A stretch of DNA of 64,000 nucleotides from Thalassomonas viridans (GTDB lineage Bacteria; Pseudomonadota; Gammaproteobacteria; Enterobacterales; Alteromonadaceae): contig NZ_CP059733.1 of NCBI RefSeq assembly GCF_000948985.2, forward strand, positions 2,728,001 to 2,792,000, in the 5' to 3' direction. A program made the translations under genes and the position numbers. Position 1 is the first letter of the stretch, and each line of letters begins with the position of its first letter. The notes beneath the pieces are model-generated. The model was not told where the DNA came from. It did not search any database and saw only the letters and a program-made list of their open reading frames with translations. Below, piece by piece: positions 42,610 through 52,483 of this stretch.

Positions 42610-44166
42610 TTAAAGGCCGATTTGTGCCAGCAGTTGCTGAAACTCAGGTTTATGGCGGATGGCATCGTATTTAGGGTCGGCGCTTAGCCATAAAACCTGA
42701 TGCTGGCGCTGGTCTACTGCCTGCTGCAGTAATTTCAACGCGCTGGCGTGGTCCCCGGCGCTGATGGCATAACGGGCCAGGGAAAGGGGCGGGGCATATT
42801 GTTCCAGGTCATATTGCTGTTTATCTTCAAAGGCCAGCCAGTGATACAAACCGGACAGGCCGGCAGCGGCAAACCGGCGGCGTTGTTCCGTAATGGTGTT
42901 TTGAGTGTAACCGGCCCGGCCCATAAGCCAGAATAATTGCTCTGCGGCTTTTTGGTCTTGCCCCTGTAATTCATATATCGCCTGCAAAGAAACATGGTAA
43001 GCGAAGCTTTCCTGGCGGTAAGGGGCGAGTTTCATCAGCTCCTGGTAGCCTTTTTCATAATCCTTACCCATGGTGTAGATCCAGGCGATTGCCGTTCGTG
43101 AATAGGCTTCAGGGTTGGCAGAGATATATTTCTGGCTGTATTCGTGGGCAAGGGGATACTTGCCTTGTGACAGCAGGAATTGGGCGTAAAGATGATCGGC
43201 CTCGCCTGTGCCTGACGCCTGGCGGTAGTGATGTTCGGCCAGGGGAAAGTCCCATGCCTGCCAAAAGCTCATATTGGCCCGGGTTAAATGGGCGGCTTTG
43301 TTGCCGGGAGCGAGCTGCAGGGCATTATTAATTAAGCTTTGTGCTTCCCGGTAAGTTTTTGGTTTTTTATGTTCTTGAAACTGCCGGTATTTAAGCTCGC
43401 CAAGCAGGGCATAGGCAGGGGCAAATCCCGGTTCCAGGGTAATGGCGTGTTGTAATAACTGTATGGCCTCACTCTGGGTTTGTGGCGGCGGGTTTTCACG
43501 GGCGAGCAGGTAGCGCGCTTTTTGGTAGTCATCGCGGATATTGGCTGGTACTTGAGTATGTTCGTCTGTATCGGCTGTATTTTTGGTGTTGCCGAAAAGG
43601 AAATGGGCGTCGTTGTTCAGCGCATACGCCAGTATTACTATTAGTGCTAATACCAACATTAATGGCCGAAAAGCCTTTTGGGCGCTTTTCAGGACTTTTA
43701 GGTTAACATTTGCTGACGTGCCGGGTTTGTTTAATCCGGATATTAAGCTCTGTTGAACAGCATGAGCAGCTTTGGCTGTGATCCCGTTTTTTTGAGGGGC
43801 AACCTGTTCACCGGTTACTTGTTCGGAACCAGCCTGGTGTTTGTCCGGCTGTACCAGCAATTTATACCCGACGCCCGGGATTGTTTTTATATAGCTGGGG
43901 TTGCGGGAATTATCGCCTAACGCCTTACGCAGGTGGGCAATGCAAACATACAGGACGTCTTCGGTGACTACTCGTTTGTGCCATACCTGTTGCAGTAATT
44001 CACTTTTGGTAATGTCTTCCCCGGGGCGGGTGGCCAAAAATGCCAGTAACTGGCTTTGTTTGTTTTCCAGCTGTACCTGAGTGTCTTCGCGACTGAGGAT
44101 ATTGTTGTTTAAATTTAAGGTCCAGTCGGCAATGGTTATCTGTGCCGGATCCGTTTGCGCTGACAT
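42610..44166 (-). CDS. CadC-like membrane transcription factor with TPR-type periplasmic domain
   Basis: A 518-residue protein. Residues ~8-105 are an OmpR-type winged helix ('LENKQSQLLAFLATRPGEDITKSELLQQVWHKR', 'VLYVCIAHLRKALGDN', 'YIKTIPGVGYKL'). One membrane segment follows at ~168-184. The C-terminal ~320 residues are TPR-like helices ('ALNLAPG', 'FAPAYALLGELKYRQF', 'ALKLLQQAVDQ'). This is the CadC layout: DNA binding in the cytoplasm, sensing in the periplasm. Targets unknown; the PQQ gene downstream is a neighbour on the same strand. Confidence 0.88.
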   Translation of the reverse strand: MSAQTDPAQITIADWTLNLNNNILSREDTQVQLENKQSQLLAFLATRPGEDITKSELLQQVWHKRVVTEDVLYVCIAHLRKALGDNSRNPSYIKTIPGVGYKLLVQPDKHQAGSEQVTGEQVAPQKNGITAKAAHAVQQSLISGLNKPGTSANVNLKVLKSAQKAFRPLMLVLALIVILAYALNNDAHFLFGNTKNTADTDEHTQVPANIRDDYQKARYLLARENPPPQTQSEAIQLLQHAITLEPGFAPAYALLGELKYRQFQEHKKPKTYREAQSLINNALQLAPGNKAAHLTRANMSFWQAWDFPLAEHHYRQASGTGEADHLYAQFLLSQGKYPLAHEYSQKYISANPEAYSRTAIAWIYTMGKDYEKGYQELMKLAPYRQESFAYHVSLQAIYELQGQDQKAAEQLFWLMGRAGYTQNTITEQRRRFAAAGLSGLYHWLAFEDKQQYDLEQYAPPLSLARYAISAGDHASALKLLQQAVDQRQHQVLWLSADPKYDAIRHKPEFQQLLAQIGL

Positions 44167-44437
44167 ATTAACCTGTTATTGAAGCTTAAATGACACTGTT
44201 ATTGTCCGTGAGTTTCATCCGGACCCTTGAACAGTTAAAGCCATAGCATAAACATATTGTTAACATTAGCCAAGTCCAGGGCCTGCTTATCTTTGGCCGT
44301 GAATGAGCTTTTTGGCTGTTTTTCCCCCTATCGGCGTTAGAAAAATGTCATGTAGAATAACTACACGTCCATTTTTCTGCCTTGATAGGTACAAAAACCG
44401 CTCAAAAATCTTCATCCCCTCCAAAGATAAACAGGCC

Positions 44438-46327
44438 CTAGCGAGTATAGATTTTTTTCAGCAGTTGCCATACCTGGGACCAGCTTTCAGTGAGTTCCAG
44501 CTTGATCCTGGCATAGGAAGGAGTTGCCTGGAGTACCTTGCCGTGGAAAAACAGTTGGGTGTCTTCCTGGCGGTAACACAGGTTGATGTTCTGGTTGTTT
44601 GACAGGGAACTTACCGGTTGTTGAAACTGTATTTTTATGCCGGTAGCGGAAACATCCTTTAACCGGCATCCCGGGCCGTTATGCTTGGGATCCAGCTGCA
44701 GTTCTACCATGTCGGTATCGCTGAAATATCTTGGGGTGGTGCGCCGGTCGACCTCGCAATATCCCATGGTATGGGAATTAAAAAAGCCGAGCAGGCCGTT
44801 GGTGGTGCTCAGCAGGATAAAGTCGGCGACATTGTATGTTTCCCCCGGTAAGGCTAGCTGTATTACGGCCATGATGAAAAAGGTTGCCGCGGATAACATC
44901 AGCCCCTGGCGTATGGAAGCTTTGGTTAAATGTTGTTTGCAAAGCTGTTTATTGTGATCTGGCGGCAAGGTATCGAAACGGTAACAGACAAAAAGCGTAA
45001 TAAGCAGAGGGATAATTGGCCAGAGCAAGTATTCTAGGGGGGTATAAGCGGAGGTGAAGCCATTAAGTTTTGACAGGTAATCCGCGACAAATAAGGCGCC
45101 CGTGATAGACAAGTAAGCCAACAGGCCGATGCCGGAATAAAGTTTCCACGGGCGGTCAACGCTTTTTTTGTAATAGCTGGACAAGTCGATAACCCGCCAG
45201 AGTTTGCGGTGTTTAAGCAGATGTCTGGCGTAATAAGCGGTAAACAAGGCGGTGCCTAAGGTAAAGATGCCGGATAAAAACCAGTAGCCTATGGCGCTTA
45301 CCGGGGTGAGCTGATAGAAGATTGCCGGCTGGAACTGGCCGGGGAGCAAGGTTTTTAAGGCAAAAAAGCCCAGGCAAGCGCCCATAAGCACCATAAGCAA
45401 GTGCAGGGTATGGTTGACCAGCTGGTTCATCTGATCAAAACGGGGATGATTTTCTTTGATGATTTCAAAACCCAACTCTTCGATAAGTGCCCTGCTTTGT
45501 TTCGGGTTGAGCTGCCGGTGCAGCAAACCGCAGGTGATCAGGGCATAAATGTGTTTAAGTTGCTTGACTACCCTGACTTTGATGTCGGAGAAATCGTTAA
45601 TGTCATGCTGCTGTAAATTTTCCAGCTCCCGGGTTATTTCTTTGTGTTGTGTCTGGATTTTCGACAGGGGAAAAGCGCTGAAGCTTTTGTCGCGGGAAAA
45701 CAGCAATTGCCACTTTTCTTTATTGATTTCCCGGTAAAGGTATTGGTACCTGAGCCAAATTCTGGGGAAGTTCAGCACCATGCCCATTTGGCTGTTATTA
45801 AAAAACGACTCTTTAAACATGGCCTTTTCGGCGGGGGAGGCCACTGAATATAACAAGGGTAATTTAATCGGATTGTCATTGAGCAGGGCAAACAGATCGC
45901 GGGCGTATCCCGGAATTCTTGCCCTGGAATGCAAAAAGCGCCGGGTAAGCTCCAGCAGTGCTTTGACCGGTGGCAGGCTGGGTAACAGGGTACTGACAAT
46001 AAGCGCTACTAGAATATTCTTCACTACGGGGTGGCTCTGGGGCAAGTTAAGCAGGCTGAGCGCCAGGGGATCCCAAAGTGCCCTTAGTAGGCTGTATACC
46101 AGTATTAGCATCAGGATATAAACCAGGTTGTACAACTGATATCTGCGGTTACCGGAAAGCACTTTCGGGGAAAATTTTTCCATGTCTATCAGGGTTTCTA
46201 TGGCGTAAAACTGCTGGTTGTCCTGTTCCAGGCGGTAATGGGGAAAGTTGAAAGAGCTCAGGCCATAGAAGATTACTATGGTGAGTGCAATCATGAGAGA
46301 AATAATATTTGGGGTGAATTCGAACAT
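44438..46327 (-). CDS. Multi-pass membrane protein with C-terminal PilZ (c-di-GMP-binding) domain
   Basis: A 629-residue protein with about eight hydrophobic segments and a large cytoplasmic loop rich in aromatic and basic residues (~150-300). The last ~110 residues are a PilZ domain: RTTPR (an RxxxR motif, ~523) and DVSATG (D/NxSxxG), the two c-di-GMP contacts, are both intact. So it should bind c-di-GMP. The membrane part is not a glycosyltransferase and matches no family I know. It is divergent from the cysteine synthase-like gene. Confidence 0.82.
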   Translation of the reverse strand: MFEFTPNIISLMIALTIVIFYGLSSFNFPHYRLEQDNQQFYAIETLIDMEKFSPKVLSGNRRYQLYNLVYILMLILVYSLLRALWDPLALSLLNLPQSHPVVKNILVALIVSTLLPSLPPVKALLELTRRFLHSRARIPGYARDLFALLNDNPIKLPLLYSVASPAEKAMFKESFFNNSQMGMVLNFPRIWLRYQYLYREINKEKWQLLFSRDKSFSAFPLSKIQTQHKEITRELENLQQHDINDFSDIKVRVVKQLKHIYALITCGLLHRQLNPKQSRALIEELGFEIIKENHPRFDQMNQLVNHTLHLLMVLMGACLGFFALKTLLPGQFQPAIFYQLTPVSAIGYWFLSGIFTLGTALFTAYYARHLLKHRKLWRVIDLSSYYKKSVDRPWKLYSGIGLLAYLSITGALFVADYLSKLNGFTSAYTPLEYLLWPIIPLLITLFVCYRFDTLPPDHNKQLCKQHLTKASIRQGLMLSAATFFIMAVIQLALPGETYNVADFILLSTTNGLLGFFNSHTMGYCEVDRRTTPRYFSDTDMVELQLDPKHNGPGCRLKDVSATGIKIQFQQPVSSLSNNQNINLCYRQEDTQLFFHGKVLQATPSYARIKLELTESWSQVWQLLKKIYTR

Positions 46328-46497
46328 CCAGCTTTATCCATTTTTTTTCCCTTGCCCTATAGTCTAGCATAAAGCCTGCAGTCTTATGATTTATGAGGGA
46401 TTTGCTATACTGCTGCTGATGCCGGCTGTCAACTTTACCTGACATGGCGACCGGCAGCGGATGAGATCACCGGGTGAAATCAGCGAGGAAGAAAGCC

Positions 46498-47544
46498 ATG
46501 AGAGTTGCCCAGACACAAGCCGGGTTGATCGGACAGACGGATTTAGTGAAGATTCCTTCGCTGTCCCGGCTGACCGGTTGCGATATTTATCTTAAATGTG
46601 AATTTCAAAACCCCGGGGGCTCGGTAAAAGACCGCGCCGCCCTGCAAATGGTCACCGATGCTATCGACAGCGGTGAATTGCGCCCGGGCATGACCATAGT
46701 CGAGGGCACCGCAGGCAACACAGGTATAGGTTTGGCGATAGTGGCCAAAGCTTTTGGCCTGGAGATGCTGGCGGTGATGCCGGATGATCAGGCCAAAGAA
46801 AAAGAAATGATGATAGCCCTACACGGCGGCACTTTAAAAACGGTGCCGCCGTGTCCGTTTAAGGATGACAACCATTTTTATCATACCGCCAGGCGTCTTG
46901 CGCAGGAGCGCCCGGATTACTGGTGGGCCAACCAGTTTGAAAACTTAAGTAACTATAAGGCCCATTATTGCCATACCGGGCCGGAAATCTGGCAGCAACT
47001 GGGAGGCAAACTGGATATTTTTGTTTCGGTTGCCGGTACCGGCGGCACGATAGCCGGGAATTCGCGTTATTTTAAAGAGCAGAGCGATAAGGTTGAGGTG
47101 TGGTCGGTGGATCCCGACGGTTCGGGCATTTATGCTTATCTGAAAACCGGGGAGTATCAAAGCCAGGGCAGCTCTATTACAGAGGGCATAGGTATTATGC
47201 GCCTGGTGGAAAACTTTAAGCAGGCGAAAATAGATTATGCTATCAAGCTGCCGGATGTGGATTTGATCTGTATTGCCCGTTATGTGCTGCAACAGGATGG
47301 TATGTTACTTGGCAGCAGTACGGCGTTAAATGTTGCCGGGGCGCTTTTTGCCGCGCTGCAGCGTGGCCCGGGTAAAACCCTGGTGACTTTTGCCTGTGAT
47401 CTGGGAGAGCGTTCCGCTTCTAAATTATATAATCAGGCCTATCTGGAAAAAAAAGGCCTGTCGGTGGAAAAAACCATAGATGAGCTGGTCAGGGAGTATC
47501 AAAGTGGCTCCGCAGGGGAGCGCATTGTTTCCGTTAATCCCTAG
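46498..47544 (+). CDS. Cysteine synthase-like PLP enzyme
   Basis: A 348-residue enzyme of the cysteine synthase/cystathionine beta-synthase family. The PLP lysine is in 'NPGGSVKDRAA' and the phosphate loop in 'VAGTGGTIAG'; 'EGTAGNTGIGLAI' binds the substrate carboxylate. The ATG at 46498 follows GAGGAAG; a GTG at 46474 is less likely. It is somewhat longer than CysK and without a CBS domain. Likely reaction: O-acetylserine (or a similar donor) plus sulfide to cysteine. Confidence 0.88.
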   Translation: MRVAQTQAGLIGQTDLVKIPSLSRLTGCDIYLKCEFQNPGGSVKDRAALQMVTDAIDSGELRPGMTIVEGTAGNTGIGLAIVAKAFGLEMLAVMPDDQAKEKEMMIALHGGTLKTVPPCPFKDDNHFYHTARRLAQERPDYWWANQFENLSNYKAHYCHTGPEIWQQLGGKLDIFVSVAGTGGTIAGNSRYFKEQSDKVEVWSVDPDGSGIYAYLKTGEYQSQGSSITEGIGIMRLVENFKQAKIDYAIKLPDVDLICIARYVLQQDGMLLGSSTALNVAGALFAALQRGPGKTLVTFACDLGERSASKLYNQAYLEKKGLSVEKTIDELVREYQSGSAGERIVSVNP

Positions 47545-47549
47545 CGGTA

Positions 47550-48008
47550 TCAAACAATATTATATTCGGGTTTGTCTTTGATTATATCGGCGACTTTAGG
47601 TTCGGGGTAATTAGGCTCAGGGTAAGCGCTGTAAAATACCTGGTCTTTAACATTGAGTGAGGTGATGTAGTCGATAAAAGCTGCCTGGTTTTGCTCTATC
47701 GGGAGCAAATTCTCCGGTACCTGCACATAGCTTAGCAGGGCATTGAGCACGTCACAGTGGCGGTTGATCACCGTATGCAGGTAATCGAGAAAATCACCGT
47801 CATAGGTGGTGCATACCTGTAATTTGGCGTTGTGGTCGAGAAACAGAAAAGGGGAATAATCGAGTTTGCCGTTTTCCCGGCAGGTTTCCGGGGTCAGGTA
47901 TTTAAAGACCTGGCGTAAGTTAAGGGCGTTTTTCCGGATTGGCGGCTTAACTTCAAATATAAGATTAAGGGTGTTTTGCGAAGGTCTGAAATTGTTAAAT
48001 ACGTCCAT
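47550..48008 (-). CDS. Protein of unknown function
   Basis: A 152-residue soluble protein. AAGG precedes the ATG at good spacing. The sequence mixes helices with a Pro-rich C-terminus ('YPEPNYPEPKVADII'). No family is recognised. It is convergent with the cysteine synthase-like gene with a 5-base gap. Confidence 0.65.
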   Translation of the reverse strand: MDVFNNFRPSQNTLNLIFEVKPPIRKNALNLRQVFKYLTPETCRENGKLDYSPFLFLDHNAKLQVCTTYDGDFLDYLHTVINRHCDVLNALLSYVQVPENLLPIEQNQAAFIDYITSLNVKDQVFYSAYPEPNYPEPKVADIIKDKPEYNIV

Positions 48009-48276
48009 GTGTTTACCTTATCAGTTTGTTTTTGTTAATACTTTTGGCACAAACTCCGGCTGATTATTTTTGCTCTCTACATGCCGCGAGTTCACGGCAA
48101 TTGCGGCGAATGTCCGAAATTCAGGCTCAATAACATCATAAGGACTTTTAATTTAAAATTAAATAACATTTTTGTCTATAAAATAAGCGTATTATCCCTG
48201 TGGCCGGGATAGAGGATATTAAGAGGGAAGAGAAGAAAGGCCAGGCGCGCCTGCGGCAGACGCGCTGATTGTTTGC
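48009..48276. other. Intergenic region with no recognised feature
   Basis: A 268-base stretch between two minus-strand genes, with an AT-rich part at 48150-48180. It should hold the promoter of the gene at 47550; no element was placed with confidence. Confidence 0.35.
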
Positions 48277-49047
48277 TTAGCTTTTAGAAAAGAGCTGTTT
48301 TAATAATTCTGTGCTTTGCTTTTTCGGATCGGTGCGTATGGCGATTTCTTCGGCCGCCAGGTTATCAAACAGGCTGCCTATGGCTTTTTTCTGCACCAGG
48401 GAGAGTATAACGTTGGCGTCGGCATCATTAAGCTCGGGCACAAAGGGCAGGTTACGGTATTTGCTCATGATACTTTCATAAAGTTCAAAAGCGCCGACAC
48501 CGGACAAGCTTTGTTTGATCACCGGGATCATAGCGGTGCTGATAGGAACCGCCATAGACTCCTCCAGGTAACGGGTAGCGGAATCGCTGCCGCCGCGATA
48601 GATCTTTTTAATGTCTTCAAGCTGAAGCTTGGCAATGGCATTTTTTAATATAGGCCCGGCCCCCGGAATAGCCTGTTCTGCCGCCTGGTTCAGGCGAGCT
48701 TCCAATTCTTTGGGCAGTGAACCCATGCCGACTTTGCCTAAGGCGCTGGTGACTGTGTTCAGCGAGGATGGCAAGCTGATATGGCGCTCAGGGTTATTGT
48801 TAAAGGCGCCCGGCTGCTGCAACTCCCGGACAACCGTGTCTGTGCCGACGTTCAGGGCCTGCTTTAACCCTTGTGAGATTTGTTCGTCGCTGAGGTTGGC
48901 GCCAATGGTTTGATCCTTGATGCCGTTGATGAGTTTCTTGGCGCTGTTCCACCAGTCTTCTTCCGCCTGTGCCGGCATGACCAATACCACCAGCAGTGAC
49001 ATTAGCGCTAAGATATTTTTTTTGTTAATCCGGGAACCTGGCTTCAT
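48277..49047 (-). CDS. DUF4197-family secreted protein
   Basis: A 256-residue protein with a signal peptide (NILALMSLLVVLVMPAQAEE). The sequence 'LSDEQISQGLKQALNVGTDTVVRELQQPGAFNNN' and 'HISLPSSLNTVTSALGKVGMGSL' is characteristic of DUF4197, a family of periplasmic proteins of unknown function found in many proteobacteria. Length is usual. Confidence 0.88.
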   Translation of the reverse strand: MKPGSRINKKNILALMSLLVVLVMPAQAEEDWWNSAKKLINGIKDQTIGANLSDEQISQGLKQALNVGTDTVVRELQQPGAFNNNPERHISLPSSLNTVTSALGKVGMGSLPKELEARLNQAAEQAIPGAGPILKNAIAKLQLEDIKKIYRGGSDSATRYLEESMAVPISTAMIPVIKQSLSGVGAFELYESIMSKYRNLPFVPELNDADANVILSLVQKKAIGSLFDNLAAEEIAIRTDPKKQSTELLKQLFSKS

Positions 49048-49107
49048 ATAAGTTACTCATGTTATTGATATGGTTAATAGAATAGCAAATTATCGGCAAG
49101 TTACCAT

Positions 49108-49134
49108 AAAAAAAGCCGACAGAGTGCCGGCTTA
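49108..49134 (-). terminator. Rho-independent terminator of the OmpA-family gene
   Basis: On the minus strand AAGCCGGCAC and GTCGGCTT pair, followed by TTTTTTT. It lies about 65 bases past the stop codon of the gene at 49199. Confidence 0.75.
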
Positions 49135-49198
49135 GATGGATAGCTTAGGTAAGTGCTTGGCTAAGCGCCTAGCTAAGAATTAAGCTGTTGAAGCGCCG

Positions 49199-50434
49199 CT
49201 ATTTTTTCTGGCGCTTCACCTGGGTGCTGATCACAGCCTCCATGCGGCGGTTTTCTGCATGGGCAGCCCGGCTGTTGCCGGGGTTTTTCAGCCGGCTTTC
49301 GCCATAACCTTTGGCCGTGACCCGCTTTGGATCTATGCTGAATTTTTGGGTAAGGATGCTGGCAACCGCCCGGGCACGTTTTTCCGACAGTTTCTGGTTG
49401 TATTGCTCGTCTCCCAGGGCGGAAGTATGGCCGGCCAGTTCAACCCGGGTATCCGGGTATTGCTCCATAAAACGGGCAACTTTTTCTATTTCACTGAGAT
49501 AACGGCTTTTCACCTCGGATTTGTTGTTGTCAAACTGCACCAGCAATTCTATGGTGACGGTTTCATCCTGATAAAGGGGACAGCCTTTGCTGTTGACCTT
49601 TTCTCCTCTTGGGGTGGTGGGGCAATTATCCAGGTTATTGGCAACGCCGTCGCCGTCATTGTCGCCGCAGCCCTGGCTATTGACCTTGGCCATGGCCGGA
49701 GAATTAGGACAAAGGTCTTTATTGTCGCTGACACCGTCATTATCGCTGTCCGGGCAGCCGCTGCTGTTTACTTTGGTCCCGGCGGGAGTTGCCGGACACA
49801 GATCCCGGCTGTCGGGGACGCCGTCCCTGTCGCTGTCGGCGGGTTTACTGATTTGTGGTTTGTTGGTATCAAAGAAATATACCAGGCCTAAACCCAGGGA
49901 ATAGTCGGCATGATCTTCTTCCGGGGTATAATAAGCCTTGGTTTCAGCCTGCAGGGCAAAATTATCCTGAAAATAATGGCGGTAACCGGCGCCGACATTT
50001 ACGGCAACATCCCGCGCCTGCAGGTCCATCATATTGATGCCGGTAATAAAATAGACATTTTTAGCATCGGGAAAGATCAGGCCGTCAATGCCGAACATGC
50101 GGCCGTCCGGGCTTTTACCGTTATTTTCCACCTCCAGGTTCAGGTTGTTCCAATAGCCCCTGAGTTCAAAGGTCGGGCTGATACGGTAGCCAAAGTTGAA
50201 TCCGGCGCCGTAACCATGGTCGATGCTGGTATTGTTGGGGTTGTTCACCTTACGGTCGTTATCTGTGCTCATATAAAGGGTATCAACGCCGAAATAGGCA
50301 TTGCCCACCAGCGTTTTGGCATCCGGGGTTTCCGCCAGGCTGGAGGGGGCGCTGAGCAGTAAAGATAAACTGCCAAAAACAGTGAGTGAAGATCGCAGCA
50401 TATAGGAGCAGGTTTTCCTGGTTAAATTTCTCAT
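49199..50434 (-). CDS. OmpA-family outer-membrane protein with TSP3 repeats
   Basis: A 411-residue protein. Signal peptide (cut near SLAET); an eight-strand-like barrel of ~160 residues ('YFGVDTLYMSTDNDRKVNN' to 'YSLGLGLVYFF'); three to four thrombospondin type 3 calcium repeats ('DSDRDGVPDSRDLCPATPAGT' type, ~200-275); and a C-terminal OmpA peptidoglycan-binding domain ('LAGHTSALGDEQYNQKLSEKRA', ~290-400). It links the outer membrane to the cell wall. The TSP3 units are of the same kind as those of the GH81 fusion protein. Confidence 0.93.
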   Translation of the reverse strand: MRNLTRKTCSYMLRSSLTVFGSLSLLLSAPSSLAETPDAKTLVGNAYFGVDTLYMSTDNDRKVNNPNNTSIDHGYGAGFNFGYRISPTFELRGYWNNLNLEVENNGKSPDGRMFGIDGLIFPDAKNVYFITGINMMDLQARDVAVNVGAGYRHYFQDNFALQAETKAYYTPEEDHADYSLGLGLVYFFDTNKPQISKPADSDRDGVPDSRDLCPATPAGTKVNSSGCPDSDNDGVSDNKDLCPNSPAMAKVNSQGCGDNDGDGVANNLDNCPTTPRGEKVNSKGCPLYQDETVTIELLVQFDNNKSEVKSRYLSEIEKVARFMEQYPDTRVELAGHTSALGDEQYNQKLSEKRARAVASILTQKFSIDPKRVTAKGYGESRLKNPGNSRAAHAENRRMEAVISTQVKRQKK

Positions 50435-50494
50435 GGCTCTACTTTTTATTTATATTTTCAGTTGCTTGTGCGTTAACTATGAGCTAAAGCGGCA

Positions 50495-52483
50495 TTAATT
50501 TCCAAATAAATCTTTTAATTTGTCTGTAATTTTATCTTTCGCTTTTTGTTTTAATTTCTCCTTGGCTTCATTTTTCACATCTGCCTTGATTTTGACCTGA
50601 TGGAAAGGACCCTGGAGCCTGACAGGGACGCTAAAGCCGGCGCTTTCCCCTGTGCTTGCCTGCCCCTGGTCGGAATTTACCAGCCGGGTATTAAGGCGGT
50701 AGTCCAGCCGGGTTTGCGGAAGATCTATTTCGCCCTGGCCGCTGACTCTGAGAAAAGGGTTAACCAGGGTCAGGAGGTTGTCTGTGCTGATGCCGCGGGT
50801 AAACTCAAATTTGGCGTTGAGGGCGGCAAAATCGGTTTTTTCTGACTGGTTGAAGCCCGTATCCAGGTTTATCTTGTCAAAATCACCGGCGAGCAGGCTT
50901 TTCGCACTGCGGGCCAGCGCCCCGAGATTGATGCCTTTGACTGCGCCATCCGTTAATTCCGTGCTGATGGTGCCGTTAAGCTGACTGATAAAGCCATCCA
51001 CGCTTTGTCCTTCGCTGATAAAAGACCAATCGAGCTTGCCGCTGCCGATAAGCTGCTTAAAGCCGATAACATCCCGGAGCAGGGGCTGTGCCTCAATACC
51101 TGAAAGACTGAACTGCGTGCTGAGTTTATAGGGGGAAGCGGAGGCATCGAGCTTGATATTGCCTGTGCCCTGGCCCTGGTAGGCATTAAATTCCGTTAAA
51201 CTGAGCTGCGCCTCTTGGTTGTTTACGGCAATCTCAAGGCGGTTTGCTCCTAAGGTGATGTCTCTGAGTTTTAGTTGCTCCGAGTTTATTTTGATATCGG
51301 TGTTGAGCATCTTGAGGGCTGTCAGGTCTATCGGGGTTTTATCCCAAATGATAGGTTGCGGTTTGCCGGGGGCCGGGGTTTCATTCACGGGAGGCGTTTC
51401 GCCCTGGGTTTTATTGCTTGTTGGCGGCAGGTAAGGGGTTAAGTCCAGGACGCCAAGATTAATATCGCCTCGGATATCAAGGGGAGTGGTTAAATGTATA
51501 TCGGCGGCGCCTTTTACCGAGAGTTCATCTAAGCCGGCATTGACTTGGCTAAGGCGCAGTATGTTTTTATTGAAGTGCATTTTGCCGGTCAGGGAAAACT
51601 GGTTAAAAGCCCGGGTTTGTGCTGTCAGCGGCATTTGTTGCCACCGGGCTATTGCTTTGACCGAATCGCCCGAGAGATTGATTGTGCCCTGGATATCTTG
51701 CCCCTGATCTTTTATTTCCCCGTTGTAGTTAAGGTTGAACAGCGCCGAAGTCAGGGCCAGGGAAAAAGTAAAGGCTTGTTTGTTGATGGCCTGGCTTGGA
51801 GTGGATAAGGTGCTGGCCAGGTTGAAGGTTTGGCCGGCATAACTGAGCTCTCCGTTGATTTTTAGGGTCTGGTGCAGTGAGGGCAGCAAAATGGCCAAAT
51901 TGAGCTTGTCGAGTTTAATAGTTTGCTTTGCCGCGGCTTGGCTGTGATCTATATAAGTGATTTTACCTTGGATGATTTCCACCTGGCCCAGCTGCAAATC
52001 AAAGCCTGCGGGCAGGTCCCCGGATGGGACTTGTGGCTCTGCGGTTTCTTCTTTACCGGGAGAGGGGAGAGGTTTTGTTACCGCCGTTTCCTTGGGTGGC
52101 TGAAACTGCCAGTTAGCCCTTCCAGCTTTGTCTATTTCCAGTAAGATATCCGGTTGTTCGAGGACAAATTTGTCGATATTGAGCTGCCTTGAAAAAATCG
52201 ACATCCAGGGCAGATGTATTTGCATCGATGCCATGGTGGCCATATCTTGACGGGAACCTTGCGGTAGATTGGCGAAACGCACCTGGTTAAGCTCCAGTAC
52301 CAGGGCGGGAAACAGACTGAGTTTTTTTTCTCCGTCGATCAATAAGGAACGTCCGGTTTGTTTCTCCACCAGGCTGCTGACCTGGGCCAGGATATCATCG
52401 GATGACATGAAAAAGGGAATGATGGCTACCAGGCAGATTATGAGTAAGATAACCGAGGTCAAAACTTTAACCGTAGTGCGCAT
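50495..52483 (-). CDS. AsmA-family protein
   Basis: A 662-residue protein anchored by one N-terminal membrane segment ('VLTSVILLIICLVAIIPFFM'). It has the AsmA layout: an N-terminal block 'LLIDGEKKLSLFPALVLELNQVRFAN', long beta-rich repeats, and a C-terminal 'GALARSAKSLLAG' to 'FTRGISTDNLLTLVNPFLRVSGQGEIDLPQTRLDYRL' block. Such proteins form a hydrophobic groove and are thought to move phospholipids or affect outer-membrane assembly. It ends with a Lys-rich tail. AAGGAAAAAT precedes the ATG. Confidence 0.9.
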   Translation of the reverse strand: MRTTVKVLTSVILLIICLVAIIPFFMSSDDILAQVSSLVEKQTGRSLLIDGEKKLSLFPALVLELNQVRFANLPQGSRQDMATMASMQIHLPWMSIFSRQLNIDKFVLEQPDILLEIDKAGRANWQFQPPKETAVTKPLPSPGKEETAEPQVPSGDLPAGFDLQLGQVEIIQGKITYIDHSQAAAKQTIKLDKLNLAILLPSLHQTLKINGELSYAGQTFNLASTLSTPSQAINKQAFTFSLALTSALFNLNYNGEIKDQGQDIQGTINLSGDSVKAIARWQQMPLTAQTRAFNQFSLTGKMHFNKNILRLSQVNAGLDELSVKGAADIHLTTPLDIRGDINLGVLDLTPYLPPTSNKTQGETPPVNETPAPGKPQPIIWDKTPIDLTALKMLNTDIKINSEQLKLRDITLGANRLEIAVNNQEAQLSLTEFNAYQGQGTGNIKLDASASPYKLSTQFSLSGIEAQPLLRDVIGFKQLIGSGKLDWSFISEGQSVDGFISQLNGTISTELTDGAVKGINLGALARSAKSLLAGDFDKINLDTGFNQSEKTDFAALNAKFEFTRGISTDNLLTLVNPFLRVSGQGEIDLPQTRLDYRLNTRLVNSDQGQASTGESAGFSVPVRLQGPFHQVKIKADVKNEAKEKLKQKAKDKITDKLKDLFGN

